NCBI RefSeq assembly: GCF_003268275.1
Contig: NZ_QLYR01000006.1
Span: 62,001-126,000 of the forward strand
Reading direction: 5' to 3'
Length of the DNA stretch: 64,000 nt
DNA from: Hydrogeniiclostridium mannosilyticum
GTDB taxonomy: Bacteria; Bacillota; Clostridia; Oscillospirales; Acutalibacteraceae
Shown here piece by piece: positions 24,550 to 33,043 of the stretch. Position 1 is the first letter of the stretch. Each line of letters opens with the position of its first letter. The position numbers and the translations under genes were made by a program. Below the pieces are notes generated by a model, which ran no database searches, was not told the DNA's origin, and worked only from the letters and a program-made list of their open reading frames with translations.

Positions 24550-24915
24550 TCAAGAATTCGAATCGATCGTGTATTCGGCGACAACCCGGCCGCCGGCAAG
24601 ATGCTCCTTGGCAACGCGGGCGGCCTTTTCAGCCGTCATGTGGACATAGGTAGTCTTCCGCCCTTCCTCAAAGACCTCGACGACCGGCTCCATTGGGCAC
24701 AGGCCCACACAGCCCGTGGCCGCAACCAGCACACCCGGCAGCTCCAGCTTCTCCGCCTCTGCTGCCAGCGCGGAAAGCACCGGCCGCGCGCCGGCCCGGA
24801 TCCCGCAGTCGTCCATGGAGACGAGCACCCGCACGGATGGCTCGCCAATGCGGCGCAGCATAACCTTTCCCCGGCTTTCTCTGCGCTCGGCTTCCAATTG
24901 TTCAATTGTCATCAT
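24550..24915 (-). CDS. hndB: Thioredoxin-like [2Fe-2S] ferredoxin subunit of hydrogenase
   Basis: A 121-residue thioredoxin-fold ferredoxin: VRVLVSMDDCGIRAGA provides the first cysteine and AATGCVGLCPMEPVVEV the later ones. The first region has one Cys (DDCGIRAG) where many relatives have two, so the ligand set should be checked by alignment. A small separate HndB is found in four-subunit NADP-type hydrogenases. It lies between hndA and hndC with a strong AAAGGAGG ribosome-binding site. Confidence 0.9.
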   Translation of the reverse strand: MMTIEQLEAERRESRGKVMLRRIGEPSVRVLVSMDDCGIRAGARPVLSALAAEAEKLELPGVLVAATGCVGLCPMEPVVEVFEEGRKTTYVHMTAEKAARVAKEHLAGGRVVAEYTIDSNS

Positions 24916-24942
24916 GTCGATCCTCCTTTGGCTCAGCGCCGG

Positions 24943-25440
24943 TCAATCCGCGTACTTGGCGAGGATGCTGTCCACCTCGTCCGGCGTCAGGCGCCCGTAC
25001 ACTTCATCATTGATGGTCATAACCGGGGCCAGGCCGCAGGCGCCGATGCAGCGGCACGCAGTGAGCGAAAACTTGCCGTCCGGGGTGCATTCCTCGGGCT
25101 GAATGCCCAGCGCCGAGGTCAGCTTATCCAGCACGGCGGCCGCGCCCTTGACATAGCAGGCGGTGCCCAGGCAGATGGAGACATTGTATTTTCCCTTGGG
25201 GGTCAGCGAAAACTGCGAGTAAAAGGTAGAGACGCCGAACACCTCTTCAAGCGAGACGCCCAGCCCTTCCGCAATCATGGTCTGCACCTCCACGGGCAGG
25301 TAGCCGTAAACCTCCTGCGCCTCCTGAAGGCAAGGCATAATCGCGCCGGGCTGGTCCTTGTGCCTGGCAATGATCTCCTTCAGCTTTGCTTCCTGTTCCG
25401 CCGTCCCCTGAAACGGCAAATTGCTGATACGTTTTTGCAT
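24943..25440 (-). CDS. hndA: NuoE-like [2Fe-2S] subunit of hydrogenase
   Basis: A 165-residue first subunit. The N-terminal helical bundle (EIIARHKDQPGAIMPCLQEA) precedes a thioredoxin-like domain with the [2Fe-2S] ligands CLGTACYVKG and CRCIGACGLAP. I chose ATG 25440 (MQKRISN), with GGGAGG 8 bases upstream; the ATG at 25467 lacks one. First gene of hndABCD; promoter at 25548. Confidence 0.95.
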   Translation of the reverse strand: MQKRISNLPFQGTAEQEAKLKEIIARHKDQPGAIMPCLQEAQEVYGYLPVEVQTMIAEGLGVSLEEVFGVSTFYSQFSLTPKGKYNVSICLGTACYVKGAAAVLDKLTSALGIQPEECTPDGKFSLTACRCIGACGLAPVMTINDEVYGRLTPDEVDSILAKYAD

Positions 25441-25547
25441 GGAATGGTCCTCCCTTTTTTCGTACATACTGCCATAAACCTTGCATGTATATGGTCATTC
25501 TATGTAGATAGTGAAATAAACCGGGATCCCCGGCGAGCTGTTGCTTC

Positions 25548-25576
25548 ATTATAGCATAAGTCTTTTTTTAAATCCA
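25548..25576 (-). promoter_or_regulatory. Promoter of hndABCD
   Basis: On the minus strand an extended -10 (TGCTATAAT; TATAAT at 25548-25553) with a weak -35 (TGGATT, 25571-25576) 17 bases upstream, giving a leader of about 100 bases. The 463-base gap 25441-25903 is A+T-rich and also holds the divergent serC promoter; nothing else seen. Confidence 0.6.
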
Positions 25577-25746
25577 GACGGTTTCTGATAGATTGACTAA
25601 ATTTTCTCCTTTATCCATATTTCTTTTTGAAAATTGTGCAATAAACAAAAATGCAACCATCGTTAAAAATATATCTAACTAAAAACGCACTAAAATTTTC
25701 CGGGAAAGCCCGATGGATTCCGTCAATATTTTGTAGCTCCGCCACG

Positions 25747-25775
25747 TTGCTTTTAGGCCGTGAAAGCGATATAAT
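25747..25775 (+). promoter_or_regulatory. Sigma-A promoter for serC-serA
   Basis: TTGCTT (25747-25752), a 17-base spacer and TATAAT (25770-25775), about 130 bases before serC. No riboswitch or T-box was recognised in the leader. Confidence 0.65.
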
Positions 25776-25903
25776 AAAATGTATCATAAAAATTCACTGC
25801 CCGCGCCGCCGAGGCGGCTGAGCCTTGTCCGGATTCCCCGAAGCCAGGTGGATTTTGCCGGATTCCGCCCGCGGGCGATTAAAAAATTGGAGGTAGCGCT
25901 CAA

Positions 25904-26989
25904 ATGAACCGAGTTTACAATTTTTCTGCCGGGCCTTCCATGCTGCCGGAGGCGGTGCTCCGCCGCGCAGCAGGCGAAATGCTGGATTACCAGGGCAGCG
26001 GCCAGTCCGTTATGGAGATGTCCCACCGCTCAAAGGTCTATGAAGGCATCATCAACTCCGCGGAGAGCCTTTTACGGGAGGTCATGAACATCCCTGACAA
26101 TTACAAGGTACTGTTCCTGCAGGGCGGCGCTTCCTCCCAGTTCGCCATGGTCCCCATGAACCTGATGACCAAAAACAACAAGGCCGACTTTGTCATTACC
26201 GGCCAGTGGGCCACCAAGGCCTATAAGGAAGCCGCCCGCTACGGCGCCGCCAATGTGGTGGCCTCCTCCAAGGACAAAACCTTCAGCTACATCCCGGAGC
26301 TGGACCCCGCTGCCTTTGACAAGGAGGCGGACTATTTCCACATCTGCATGAACAACACCATCTACGGCACGAAATTCCATACCCTGCCCGACACCGGCAG
26401 CGTGCCGCTGGTCGCGGACATCTCCTCCTGCATCCTGAGCGAGCCCATCGACGTCAGCAAATTCGGCCTGCTTTACGCCGGCGCACAAAAAAACATGGCG
26501 CCTGCCGGCCTGACGGTGGTGATTATCCGTGAGGATCTCATCGGCCACGCGATGGACATTACCCCCACCATGTTCGACTACCAGATCCATGCGGACAACG
26601 GCTCCATGTACAACACCCCGCCCTGCTACACCATCTATATGGCAATGCTGGTGCTGGATTGGCTGAAGAACACCATCGGCGGCCTGGACGAGATGAAAAA
26701 GATCAATGAGAAAAAGGCCGGCATGCTGTACGGCTTCCTCGATGCCTCCAAGCTGTTCCGCGGCACGGTGGAGCCGCAGGACCGCTCCCTGATGAACGTC
26801 CCGTTTGTCACCGGCGACGAGGAGCTTGACAAGAAATTTGTCAAGGCCGCAGAGGCCGAGGGCTTTGTCAACCTGAAGGGCCACCGCTCCGTGGGCGGCA
26901 TGCGCGCCTCCATTTACAACGCCATGCCGACGGAGGGCGTCGAAAAGCTGGTCGCCTTCATGGAGAAATTTGAAAAGGAGAACGCCTGA
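25904..26989 (+). CDS. serC: Phosphoserine aminotransferase
   Basis: A 361-residue class V PLP aminotransferase that converts 3-phosphohydroxypyruvate and glutamate to phosphoserine. NFSAGPSMLPEAVL at the N-terminus, HRSKVYEGI, the substrate-binding region FLQGGASSQFAM and the PLP-lysine motif GAQKNMAPAG are present, and the C-terminal HRSVGGMRASIYNAMP is characteristic. Normal length. serA follows after 56 bases, so the first two steps of serine synthesis are together. Confidence 0.97.
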   Translation: MNRVYNFSAGPSMLPEAVLRRAAGEMLDYQGSGQSVMEMSHRSKVYEGIINSAESLLREVMNIPDNYKVLFLQGGASSQFAMVPMNLMTKNNKADFVITGQWATKAYKEAARYGAANVVASSKDKTFSYIPELDPAAFDKEADYFHICMNNTIYGTKFHTLPDTGSVPLVADISSCILSEPIDVSKFGLLYAGAQKNMAPAGLTVVIIREDLIGHAMDITPTMFDYQIHADNGSMYNTPPCYTIYMAMLVLDWLKNTIGGLDEMKKINEKKAGMLYGFLDASKLFRGTVEPQDRSLMNVPFVTGDEELDKKFVKAAEAEGFVNLKGHRSVGGMRASIYNAMPTEGVEKLVAFMEKFEKENA

Positions 26990-27045
26990 CCGGCACGTCC
27001 GGCCCGGTTTCGCTAATTTTTATAGAGGGGAAGGAATGAAAACCC

Positions 27046-28206
27046 ATGTTTCATGTTCATTGCTTAAATAAGATCTCCAAGGCGGGGACCGACTGCTTTA
27101 ATGAGAATTACGAGGTCGGCGCCGAGGTGCAGAACCCGGATGCCGTTATGGTCCGCTCCGCCTCCATGCACGAGATGGATTTCAACCCGGAGCTGCTCGC
27201 CATTGCGCGGGCCGGCGCCGGCGTCAACAATATTCCGCTGGACCGCTGCAGCGAGGAGGGCATCGTGGTGTTCAACACACCGGGCGCCAACGCCAACGCG
27301 GTGAAGGAGCTTGTACTGGCGGCCCTGCTCATGACCTCCCGTAAAATCGTGGACGGCATCGAGTGGGTCCAGACGCTCAAGGGGGAAGAGGGCGACCCCG
27401 CCAAGCTGGTGGAAAAGGGCAAGAGCGCGTTTTCCGGCCCGGAGATCAGCGGCAAGAAGCTGGGCGTAATCGGCCTTGGGGCCATCGGCATCCTCGTCGC
27501 CAACGCTGCCAAGAGCCTGGGCATGGAGGTCTACGGCTATGACCCGTACCTCTCCGTCGATGCCGCCTGGGGCCTCTCCCGCTCCATTCACCATGCACGC
27601 ACGCTGGACGAAATCTATGCCGTCAGCGACTACATCACCGTCCACGTGCCGCTGACGCCCGACACCCGGGAGATGGTCAACGCCGAGAGCATTGCCAAAA
27701 TGAAGGACGGCGTCCGCCTGCTGAACTTTGCCCGCGGAGAGCTGATGAATACCGCCGATGTGCTGGCGGCGCTGGAGAGCGGCAAGGTTGCCGCCTACGC
27801 CACGGATTTTGCCTCTAAGGAGCTTATTGGCGCCAAGGGCGTGCTCGTCACCCCGCACCTGGGCGCCTCCACCCCTGAAAGCGAGGACAACTGCGCACGC
27901 ATGGCGGCCCGCGAACTGATGGACTACCTGGAGAACGGCAACATCCGCAACTCGGTGAACATGCCGGCGGTTTCCATGCCCCGCGAAGGGACCCGCATCT
28001 GCATCCTGCACAAGAATGTACCCAACACCATCAGCCTTTTCTCCGGCGCGGCAGCAAAGGAAGGGCTCAATATAGAGAATATGTCCAGCAAGTCCAAAAA
28101 AGACTATGCTTACACCATTTTAGACGTTACCGGCGACGTCACGGAGCAGACCGTGGCGGCCATCTCCTCCTTGGGGGATGTCACCCGGGTACGCGTTATT
28201 AAATAA
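27046..28206 (+). CDS. serA: D-3-phosphoglycerate dehydrogenase
   Basis: A 386-residue D-2-hydroxyacid dehydrogenase that opens the serine pathway. The NAD-binding Rossmann motif is LGVIGLGAIGILVAN; the catalytic Arg/Glu/His context is visible as LLNFARGELMNT and VTPHLGASTPES. A single C-terminal ACT domain (ICILHKNVPNTISLFSGAAA) would mediate serine feedback. It follows serC on the same transcript; a clean terminator follows at 28234. Confidence 0.97.
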   Translation: MFHVHCLNKISKAGTDCFNENYEVGAEVQNPDAVMVRSASMHEMDFNPELLAIARAGAGVNNIPLDRCSEEGIVVFNTPGANANAVKELVLAALLMTSRKIVDGIEWVQTLKGEEGDPAKLVEKGKSAFSGPEISGKKLGVIGLGAIGILVANAAKSLGMEVYGYDPYLSVDAAWGLSRSIHHARTLDEIYAVSDYITVHVPLTPDTREMVNAESIAKMKDGVRLLNFARGELMNTADVLAALESGKVAAYATDFASKELIGAKGVLVTPHLGASTPESEDNCARMAARELMDYLENGNIRNSVNMPAVSMPREGTRICILHKNVPNTISLFSGAAAKEGLNIENMSSKSKKDYAYTILDVTGDVTEQTVAAISSLGDVTRVRVIK

Positions 28207-28233
28207 GCGCACGGCTTTTAGTTGTGAACGATT

Positions 28234-28276
28234 AGACGGCACGGGGACTGACGGATCTGTGCCGTCTTTCCTTTTT
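28234..28276 (+). terminator. Terminator after serA
   Basis: AGACGGCAC (28234-28242) pairs perfectly with GTGCCGTCT (28259-28267), followed by TTCCTTTTTC. Confidence 0.85.
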
Positions 28277-28333
28277 CAAGCAGCAAACGAACGGATTTGG
28301 CCAGAGAGATGAAAACGGAGGATACAAAGCGAT

Positions 28334-29740
28334 ATGGGCGGATTTTTTGGCGTAGCAGCAAAGGAAGATTGTGTTTTTGATTTGTTTTTCGGGACGGATT
28401 ACCACTCCCACCTGGGTACGCGCCGGGCCGGGCTGGCGGTGTACGACCTGAAAAAGGGCTTTGACCGCGCGATACATAACATTGAAAACGCGCCGTTCCG
28501 GACGAAATTTGACAAGGATGTCAGCGAGATGAGCGGGTTTATGGGCATTGGCTGTATTTCGGACTATGAGCCGCAGCCGCTGCTGGTGCGCTCCCACTTC
28601 GGCACCTATGCCATCGCCACGGTCGGCAAGATTAATAACGCGGACCAGATTATCAAGGATATCTTCAAAACAGGGCATATGCACTTTCTGGAGATGAGCG
28701 GCGGCGACATCAACGCCACGGAGCTGGTGGCGGCTATCATCGACCAGAAGAGCAACCTGATTGAGGGCATCCAGTACGCCCAGCAATTGGTGGACGGCTC
28801 GCTTACCCTGCTGGTCATGACCCCCAAGGGCATTTACGCCGCCCGTGACCGTTACGGGCGCACCCCGGTTTCCATTGGGCGCAAGGAGGATGCCTACTGT
28901 GTCTCCTTTGAGAGCTTTGCCTATTTGAACCTGGGCTACACCGAGGAACGAGAGCTCGGCCCGGGAGAGGTCGCCGTCATCACGCCGGAGGGGGCCGCCA
29001 CCCTGGTCCAGCCCGGCAAGGAGATGAAAATCTGCACCTTTCTCTGGGTATATTACGGCTACCCGTCCTCCTCCTACGAGGGCATCAGCGTTGAGAAGAT
29101 GCGCTACAACTGCGGCCGCCTGCTGGCCCGCCGGGACGACGCCCGCCCCGACATTGTCGCCGGTGTGCCGGACTCCGGCACGGCGCATGCCATCGGCTAC
29201 GCCAATGAGTCCGGCATCCCCTTCTCCCGCCCGTTCATCAAATATACCCCCACCTGGCCGCGCTCCTTCATGCCCACCATTCAGAGCAAGCGCAACCTGA
29301 TTGCCAAGATGAAGCTGATTCCCGTTCACGACCTGATTCAGGGCCGCAGCCTGCTGCTCATTGACGACTCTATTGTCCGCGGCACGCAGATGCGCGAAAC
29401 CACCGAGTTCCTCTACCAGAGCGGCGCCAAGGAGGTTCACGTGCGCCCCGCCTGCCCGCCCTTGCTCTACGGCTGCAAGTACCTCAACTTTTCCCGCTCC
29501 TCCTCGGAGATGGACCTGATCACCCGCCGGGTGATCCAGGAGCTGGAGGGCGGCAAAAAGGACGTTGACCTGCTGCCCTACGCCGACCCGGAGTCCCCCG
29601 AGTACGAGGCGATGATCCACGGCATCAACACCAAGCTCAATTTTACCTCCCTGCGTTACCACCGCCTGGATGACATGATTGCCTCGGTGGGCATTGACAA
29701 ATGCAAGCTGTGCACCTATTGCTGGAACGGCAAGGAATAA
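28334..29740 (+). CDS. PurF-like amidophosphoribosyltransferase lacking the glutaminase cysteine
   Basis: A 468-residue two-domain protein. The N-terminal Ntn-hydrolase-like domain begins MGGFFGVAAKED where PurF has Met-Cys-Gly-(V/I)-Phe-Gly, so the catalytic N-terminal cysteine is glycine. The C-terminal phosphoribosyltransferase domain keeps the PRPP loop LLLIDDSIVRGTQMRET. Cysteines at the positions expected for the Firmicute PurF [4Fe-4S] cluster remain (KICTF, LLYGCKYL and the C-terminal CKLCTYC). It may be an ammonia-dependent, regulatory or repurposed PurF paralogue. It stands alone, not among pur genes. GGAGG lies 12 bases before the start, rather far. Confidence 0.85.
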   Translation: MGGFFGVAAKEDCVFDLFFGTDYHSHLGTRRAGLAVYDLKKGFDRAIHNIENAPFRTKFDKDVSEMSGFMGIGCISDYEPQPLLVRSHFGTYAIATVGKINNADQIIKDIFKTGHMHFLEMSGGDINATELVAAIIDQKSNLIEGIQYAQQLVDGSLTLLVMTPKGIYAARDRYGRTPVSIGRKEDAYCVSFESFAYLNLGYTEERELGPGEVAVITPEGAATLVQPGKEMKICTFLWVYYGYPSSSYEGISVEKMRYNCGRLLARRDDARPDIVAGVPDSGTAHAIGYANESGIPFSRPFIKYTPTWPRSFMPTIQSKRNLIAKMKLIPVHDLIQGRSLLLIDDSIVRGTQMRETTEFLYQSGAKEVHVRPACPPLLYGCKYLNFSRSSSEMDLITRRVIQELEGGKKDVDLLPYADPESPEYEAMIHGINTKLNFTSLRYHRLDDMIASVGIDKCKLCTYCWNGKE

Positions 29741-29754
29741 GCGGCGCAGATACA

Positions 29755-29793
29755 GGGAACAGCCCGGCTGTAGTACACAGCCGGGCTGTTCCC
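29755..29793. terminator. Strong hairpin between convergent genes
   Basis: A 17-bp perfect stem (29755-29771 with 29777-29793) and a 5-base loop separates the PurF-like gene from the leftward DUF4091 gene. There is no long T-run on either side. Confidence 0.65.
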
Positions 29794-29861
29794 GCATTCA
29801 TAAGCAAATTATTCCCGCACCGCCGGGGAGGCGTGCCCTAAGCGGCATCGGCATTGCTCCG

Positions 29862-31529
29862 TCAGGCGTTCTCGCGGGCTGCGATCTCCCGGTTCACACG
29901 CTCACGCAGCGATAGGTAGTAGGCGGCCTCCTTGGGGTAGCAGGCGAACGTGATGGGCTGCTCCAGGCCATCCTCCATCAGGGCCAGGACATGGGCCCGG
30001 CCCGCAAGGGCCTCCAGCTTTTTCAGGGCGCGCAGGTCGCACAGCGCCTGGTACATCGCCATCAGCCGGATGGATTCCTCCGGCACACCGTCCGGGCCCG
30101 GGTAGACGACAAACGGATCGCCGGAGGGCAGCAGGCCGCCCGCGTCCGTCACCTCATAGGGGTTGATGTGGCGGGCCGAACCGGTGGTATTGTAGAAATT
30201 AAAGCCCCATTGCAAAAAGCCCGCAATATTGAATTTATAAAGCTGCAGCCCAATGGCGCGGCAGCGGGCCAGCGGCATGGCAAAAAAGCGGTTACACACG
30301 TCCTTCTGCTGCCCCACGCAGTAGTAGGTCCACAGGTTTTCCACCTTATTCTCCAGAAAATGCTCAATATGGTCGGTGGAGGGCACCGGGTCGGTGACAA
30401 TGCCGCGGGCATAAAACTCGTAGTTCGAGAGGGCATCCATGCAGACAAAGCCCTCCAGCAGGTCGGCAATAGACTGCTTGGCCGCCCGGTAAGCCTCCAC
30501 CTGCTCCTCAGAGGGCTCGTCGGAGATATGGAAACGGCAGCGCCCGGCCAGGCCCCATGCGTTCAGCTGCGCGGTGAGTGCGGGAAGAAACGCGCGCAGG
30601 AACACCGTATAAGCGCCGCCCACCGCCGGGGTGTCCCAGCCGAAAATACGTTTCTGGGTACCGTCCGGCAGCGTTGCCATTACCTTGGGGGCCGCCTTGG
30701 CGCCCCACTGGGTAAAGAGGTGAGAGAACTCAAACCATTTTATGCCCTTTTCAAGGCAGAGGTCAAACCAGCGCCTGAGGCGGTCAAACCCAAAGCGGTA
30801 CCCACCGTCCGGCTGCGTATAAACATCCGCCAGCTGTACCGTGGTGCGCTCGCCGCCGATCTCCGTGTCGAGCGGCGGCGTGAAGATTGGGGTCAGAACC
30901 ATATTGATCCCGCGCTTCACCATCAGCGCGACATAGTTGCCCACAACCTCCCAGTGCTCCTCGCTCCAGGGCTGCAGGCCGTAATAATCGGCAAGGCAGT
31001 CGGTGTGGAACCACTCGGTGTGCATCAGCTCCTGCTCCGGCAGGCTGGCGGCTAAAACCGAAACCGTTGCCGTCAGGCAGCCCACCTCTCCCGCCGGGTT
31101 GGAAAAGCACAGGCAGACCGGGTACTCGCCCGCCGGGAGCCCACCCGGCTCTACATCCACCCAGAGCGCGCGCCACTGGCCCGGCGTGCCGCCCAACACC
31201 CCATTTTCGCCCACCTCGCGCAGAATATCCGGAAAAAGGCCGGGCCGCAGGTGGGAATAGTTGCCGTCGTTCCAGGACGGATCGCCGGGAAAACGGGAGG
31301 GCGCCAGCTCCACAGTGCGCAGCCGGACCCGGCCGCTGATCGGCGACTCCACGGCAACCCGGAGGCAACCCTCCCCCGGCGAGGGAATTTTATAGGCCGC
31401 CTGAAAGGAGACCGTTTCATTCTGCAGGGCCGTCAGAGGCACCGAAAAATCCTCCTGCGGCTCCTCCTCCGGAAAGACCTTATACAGTGCGCTCAGCAGC
31501 TTAAATTCATAGGTATAAACGCTTTTCAT
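29862..31529 (-). CDS. DUF4091-type glycoside-hydrolase-like protein
   Basis: A 555-residue soluble protein. The N-terminal ~160 residues are beta-rich (carbohydrate-binding-like); the following TIM-barrel-like region includes MHTEWFHTDCLADYYGLQPW, the barrel strand RGINMVLTPIFTPPL, FHISDEPSEEQVEAY (acidic pair typical of the family) and FLQWGFNFYNT. This matches DUF4091, thought to be glycosidase-like but with little characterisation. No signal peptide. It is followed upstream by an SGNH hydrolase gene on the same strand (28 bases), suggesting a sugar-degradation operon with intracellular substrates. Confidence 0.78.
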   Translation of the reverse strand: MKSVYTYEFKLLSALYKVFPEEEPQEDFSVPLTALQNETVSFQAAYKIPSPGEGCLRVAVESPISGRVRLRTVELAPSRFPGDPSWNDGNYSHLRPGLFPDILREVGENGVLGGTPGQWRALWVDVEPGGLPAGEYPVCLCFSNPAGEVGCLTATVSVLAASLPEQELMHTEWFHTDCLADYYGLQPWSEEHWEVVGNYVALMVKRGINMVLTPIFTPPLDTEIGGERTTVQLADVYTQPDGGYRFGFDRLRRWFDLCLEKGIKWFEFSHLFTQWGAKAAPKVMATLPDGTQKRIFGWDTPAVGGAYTVFLRAFLPALTAQLNAWGLAGRCRFHISDEPSEEQVEAYRAAKQSIADLLEGFVCMDALSNYEFYARGIVTDPVPSTDHIEHFLENKVENLWTYYCVGQQKDVCNRFFAMPLARCRAIGLQLYKFNIAGFLQWGFNFYNTTGSARHINPYEVTDAGGLLPSGDPFVVYPGPDGVPEESIRLMAMYQALCDLRALKKLEALAGRAHVLALMEDGLEQPITFACYPKEAAYYLSLRERVNREIAARENA

Positions 31530-31556
31530 GTCTTATTCCTCCCAATAGCATCCCCC

Positions 31557-32297
31557 TCAGGCGGGAATGTCAGCCCTAAAGAAAATATTTTGCAGCAGGG
31601 ACATGGCAAACAGGCCGTGCATCCCCGGCGTTGGATGGTTGATAAAATTGGAGAGCAGATTGGTCGTGTCGGTACCGGCCTCCGCCAGCTTTTTCCAGCG
31701 CGCGTAGCAGTCGCACACCGGAATGCGGTATGCCGCCGCGGTGCGGCGCGCCGCATCCATGTAAAGATCCATGGTGCCGTCGTTTTGCAGCTCGCTCACA
31801 GCGGCCGCCGTGTCGCGCAGCCATTTCTCCACAAGCAAGCCGGACACACGGGTACACATCATATTCGGCGTCATAAACATGCAGGGCAGCCGCTCCGCGT
31901 TCATGCGCTCAAAAATACCGGCGAGCGCGTCCTCATACACGCTGATTTTCTCCCGGCCGCCGCAGGCGTCGTTCAACCCCACGCATACGACCGTCAGGTC
32001 CGGGCGGGCGCCGAGGACATCGCGTTCCAGGCGGGCGGCACAGCCGGCGCTGTTGTCGCCGCCGATGCCCGCATTGATGACGGTGACCGGCACGGTGGGA
32101 TACATAGCCCCCAGCAGGCGCTTCAGCTGGGCATGGTAGACCTGCTCGAAGTCGCAGCCGTGCGACACGCCGAGAACGCCCTCGCTCTCAAAACAGCCCT
32201 GGGTGACGCTGTCCCCCAAAAAGGCGAGCTTGAGCGGCGGGCGGCTAAAGCCGTCGGCGGCCTTGGCGGCAAATTCCTCCGCAAGCTTGATTTCCAT
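31557..32297 (-). CDS. SGNH/GDSL-family hydrolase
   Basis: A 246-residue protein from ATG 32297 (MEIKLAEEF), chosen for GGGAGG upstream. SGNH blocks are visible: block I LAFLGDSVTQG (Ser nucleophile), block II INAGIGGDNSAG, block III VVCVGLNDACGG (Asn), and block V NHPTPGMHGLF (catalytic His). Likely a carbohydrate esterase or deacetylase. No signal peptide. First gene of a two-gene leftward unit with the DUF4091 gene, consistent with trimming decorated oligosaccharides. Confidence 0.85.
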   Translation of the reverse strand: MEIKLAEEFAAKAADGFSRPPLKLAFLGDSVTQGCFESEGVLGVSHGCDFEQVYHAQLKRLLGAMYPTVPVTVINAGIGGDNSAGCAARLERDVLGARPDLTVVCVGLNDACGGREKISVYEDALAGIFERMNAERLPCMFMTPNMMCTRVSGLLVEKWLRDTAAAVSELQNDGTMDLYMDAARRTAAAYRIPVCDCYARWKKLAEAGTDTTNLLSNFINHPTPGMHGLFAMSLLQNIFFRADIPA

Positions 32298-32500
32298 AAC
32301 AAATCCTCCCTTTAAATCCATACGCCCTGCGAACCCCATCAGGTTTTGCGCAAAGGCAATTTTAATTATAACAGCTTCGCGGTAATTTGCATCCCCCTTT
32401 TTTCATTTGAGCCTAGCTTTTTTTCAACGCCCGTGCTATGATAGAAGCAAAGTAAAAAACCGCCCGGCGCTGCCGGGTTCTGACATTGAAAGGATGAGTT

Positions 32501-32824
32501 GTGAAGATGGAACGCTATGCATGGAAGGGAATTGTCCACGACGGCTGTCTGGAGGAATATAAGCGCCGCCACGACGAAATCTGGCCGGAGATGCTGGAGG
32601 TGCTCAAGGCCGCCGGGATCAAAAACTACACCATTTGGAACGTTGGCAACGAGCTGTTCGGCTATTATGAGTGCGAAAAGGGCGCGGATTTTGCCGCCAA
32701 GGTCCAGGCAGAAAGCCCGGTCGTTGACAAATGGAATGAATATATGAAGGATGTCATGACCATGGCGATGGACCCCGTCACCGGTGCGCAGCCTAAAATG
32801 AAGCAGATGTTCCTGATGGAGTGA
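32501..32824 (+). CDS. rhaM: L-rhamnose mutarotase
   Basis: A 107-residue dimeric alpha/beta-barrel protein that interconverts anomers of L-rhamnose. ERYAWKGIVHDGCLEEYKRR, HDEIWPEMLEVLKAAGIKNY and NELFGYYECE match the family, including the conserved His and Trp. GTG 32501 is used with AAAGGATG upstream; ATG 32507 is an alternative. No other rhamnose catabolic gene is visible, but the sugar-hydrolase genes upstream (opposite strand) make a link to rhamnose-containing glycans plausible. Confidence 0.88.
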   Translation: MKMERYAWKGIVHDGCLEEYKRRHDEIWPEMLEVLKAAGIKNYTIWNVGNELFGYYECEKGADFAAKVQAESPVVDKWNEYMKDVMTMAMDPVTGAQPKMKQMFLME

Positions 32825-32862
32825 ACAGCCCACCCGGAGCAGACAGGCCCCTGAAGTAAGAC

Positions 32863-32975
32863 AAAGGGAACCCGGACCGTGCTGTGAGCTGTACCCCTAC
32901 TGATTAAGCAAGCAGGCTGCTTGCTTAGAAAACGGAGCTCAGTCTCAATTCAGCGCGGCGGGTTCCCCTTTTTTG
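32863..32975 (+). ncRNA. Compact structured RNA candidate ending in a terminator
   Basis: About 113 bases fold as nested helices. The outer stem AAAGGGAACCCG (32863-32874) pairs with CGGGTTCCCCTTT (32959-32971). Next is CCGTGCTG (32877-32884) with CAGCGCGG (32951-32958), then TGAGCT (32885-32890) with AGCTCA (32936-32941). Inside is a perfect 10-bp hairpin TAAGCAAGCA/TGCTTGCTTA (32904-32927). The outer stem ends in TTTTTT. It may be the terminator of rhaM, a leader for the membrane gene at 33044, or a small RNA. I recognise no class; the T-box sequence is absent. Confidence 0.45.
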
Positions 32976-33043
32976 CCGTTGGCAGCCTTGATATGGCTTT
33001 TACAGGCGCTTCGAGCGCCAAAAAGAAGCAGGAGGTTGAGCCC

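Noticed and set aside
28232-29797. Minus-strand frame of 521 codons opposite the PurF-like gene
   Set aside because: Shadow of a high-G+C gene; no family motif.
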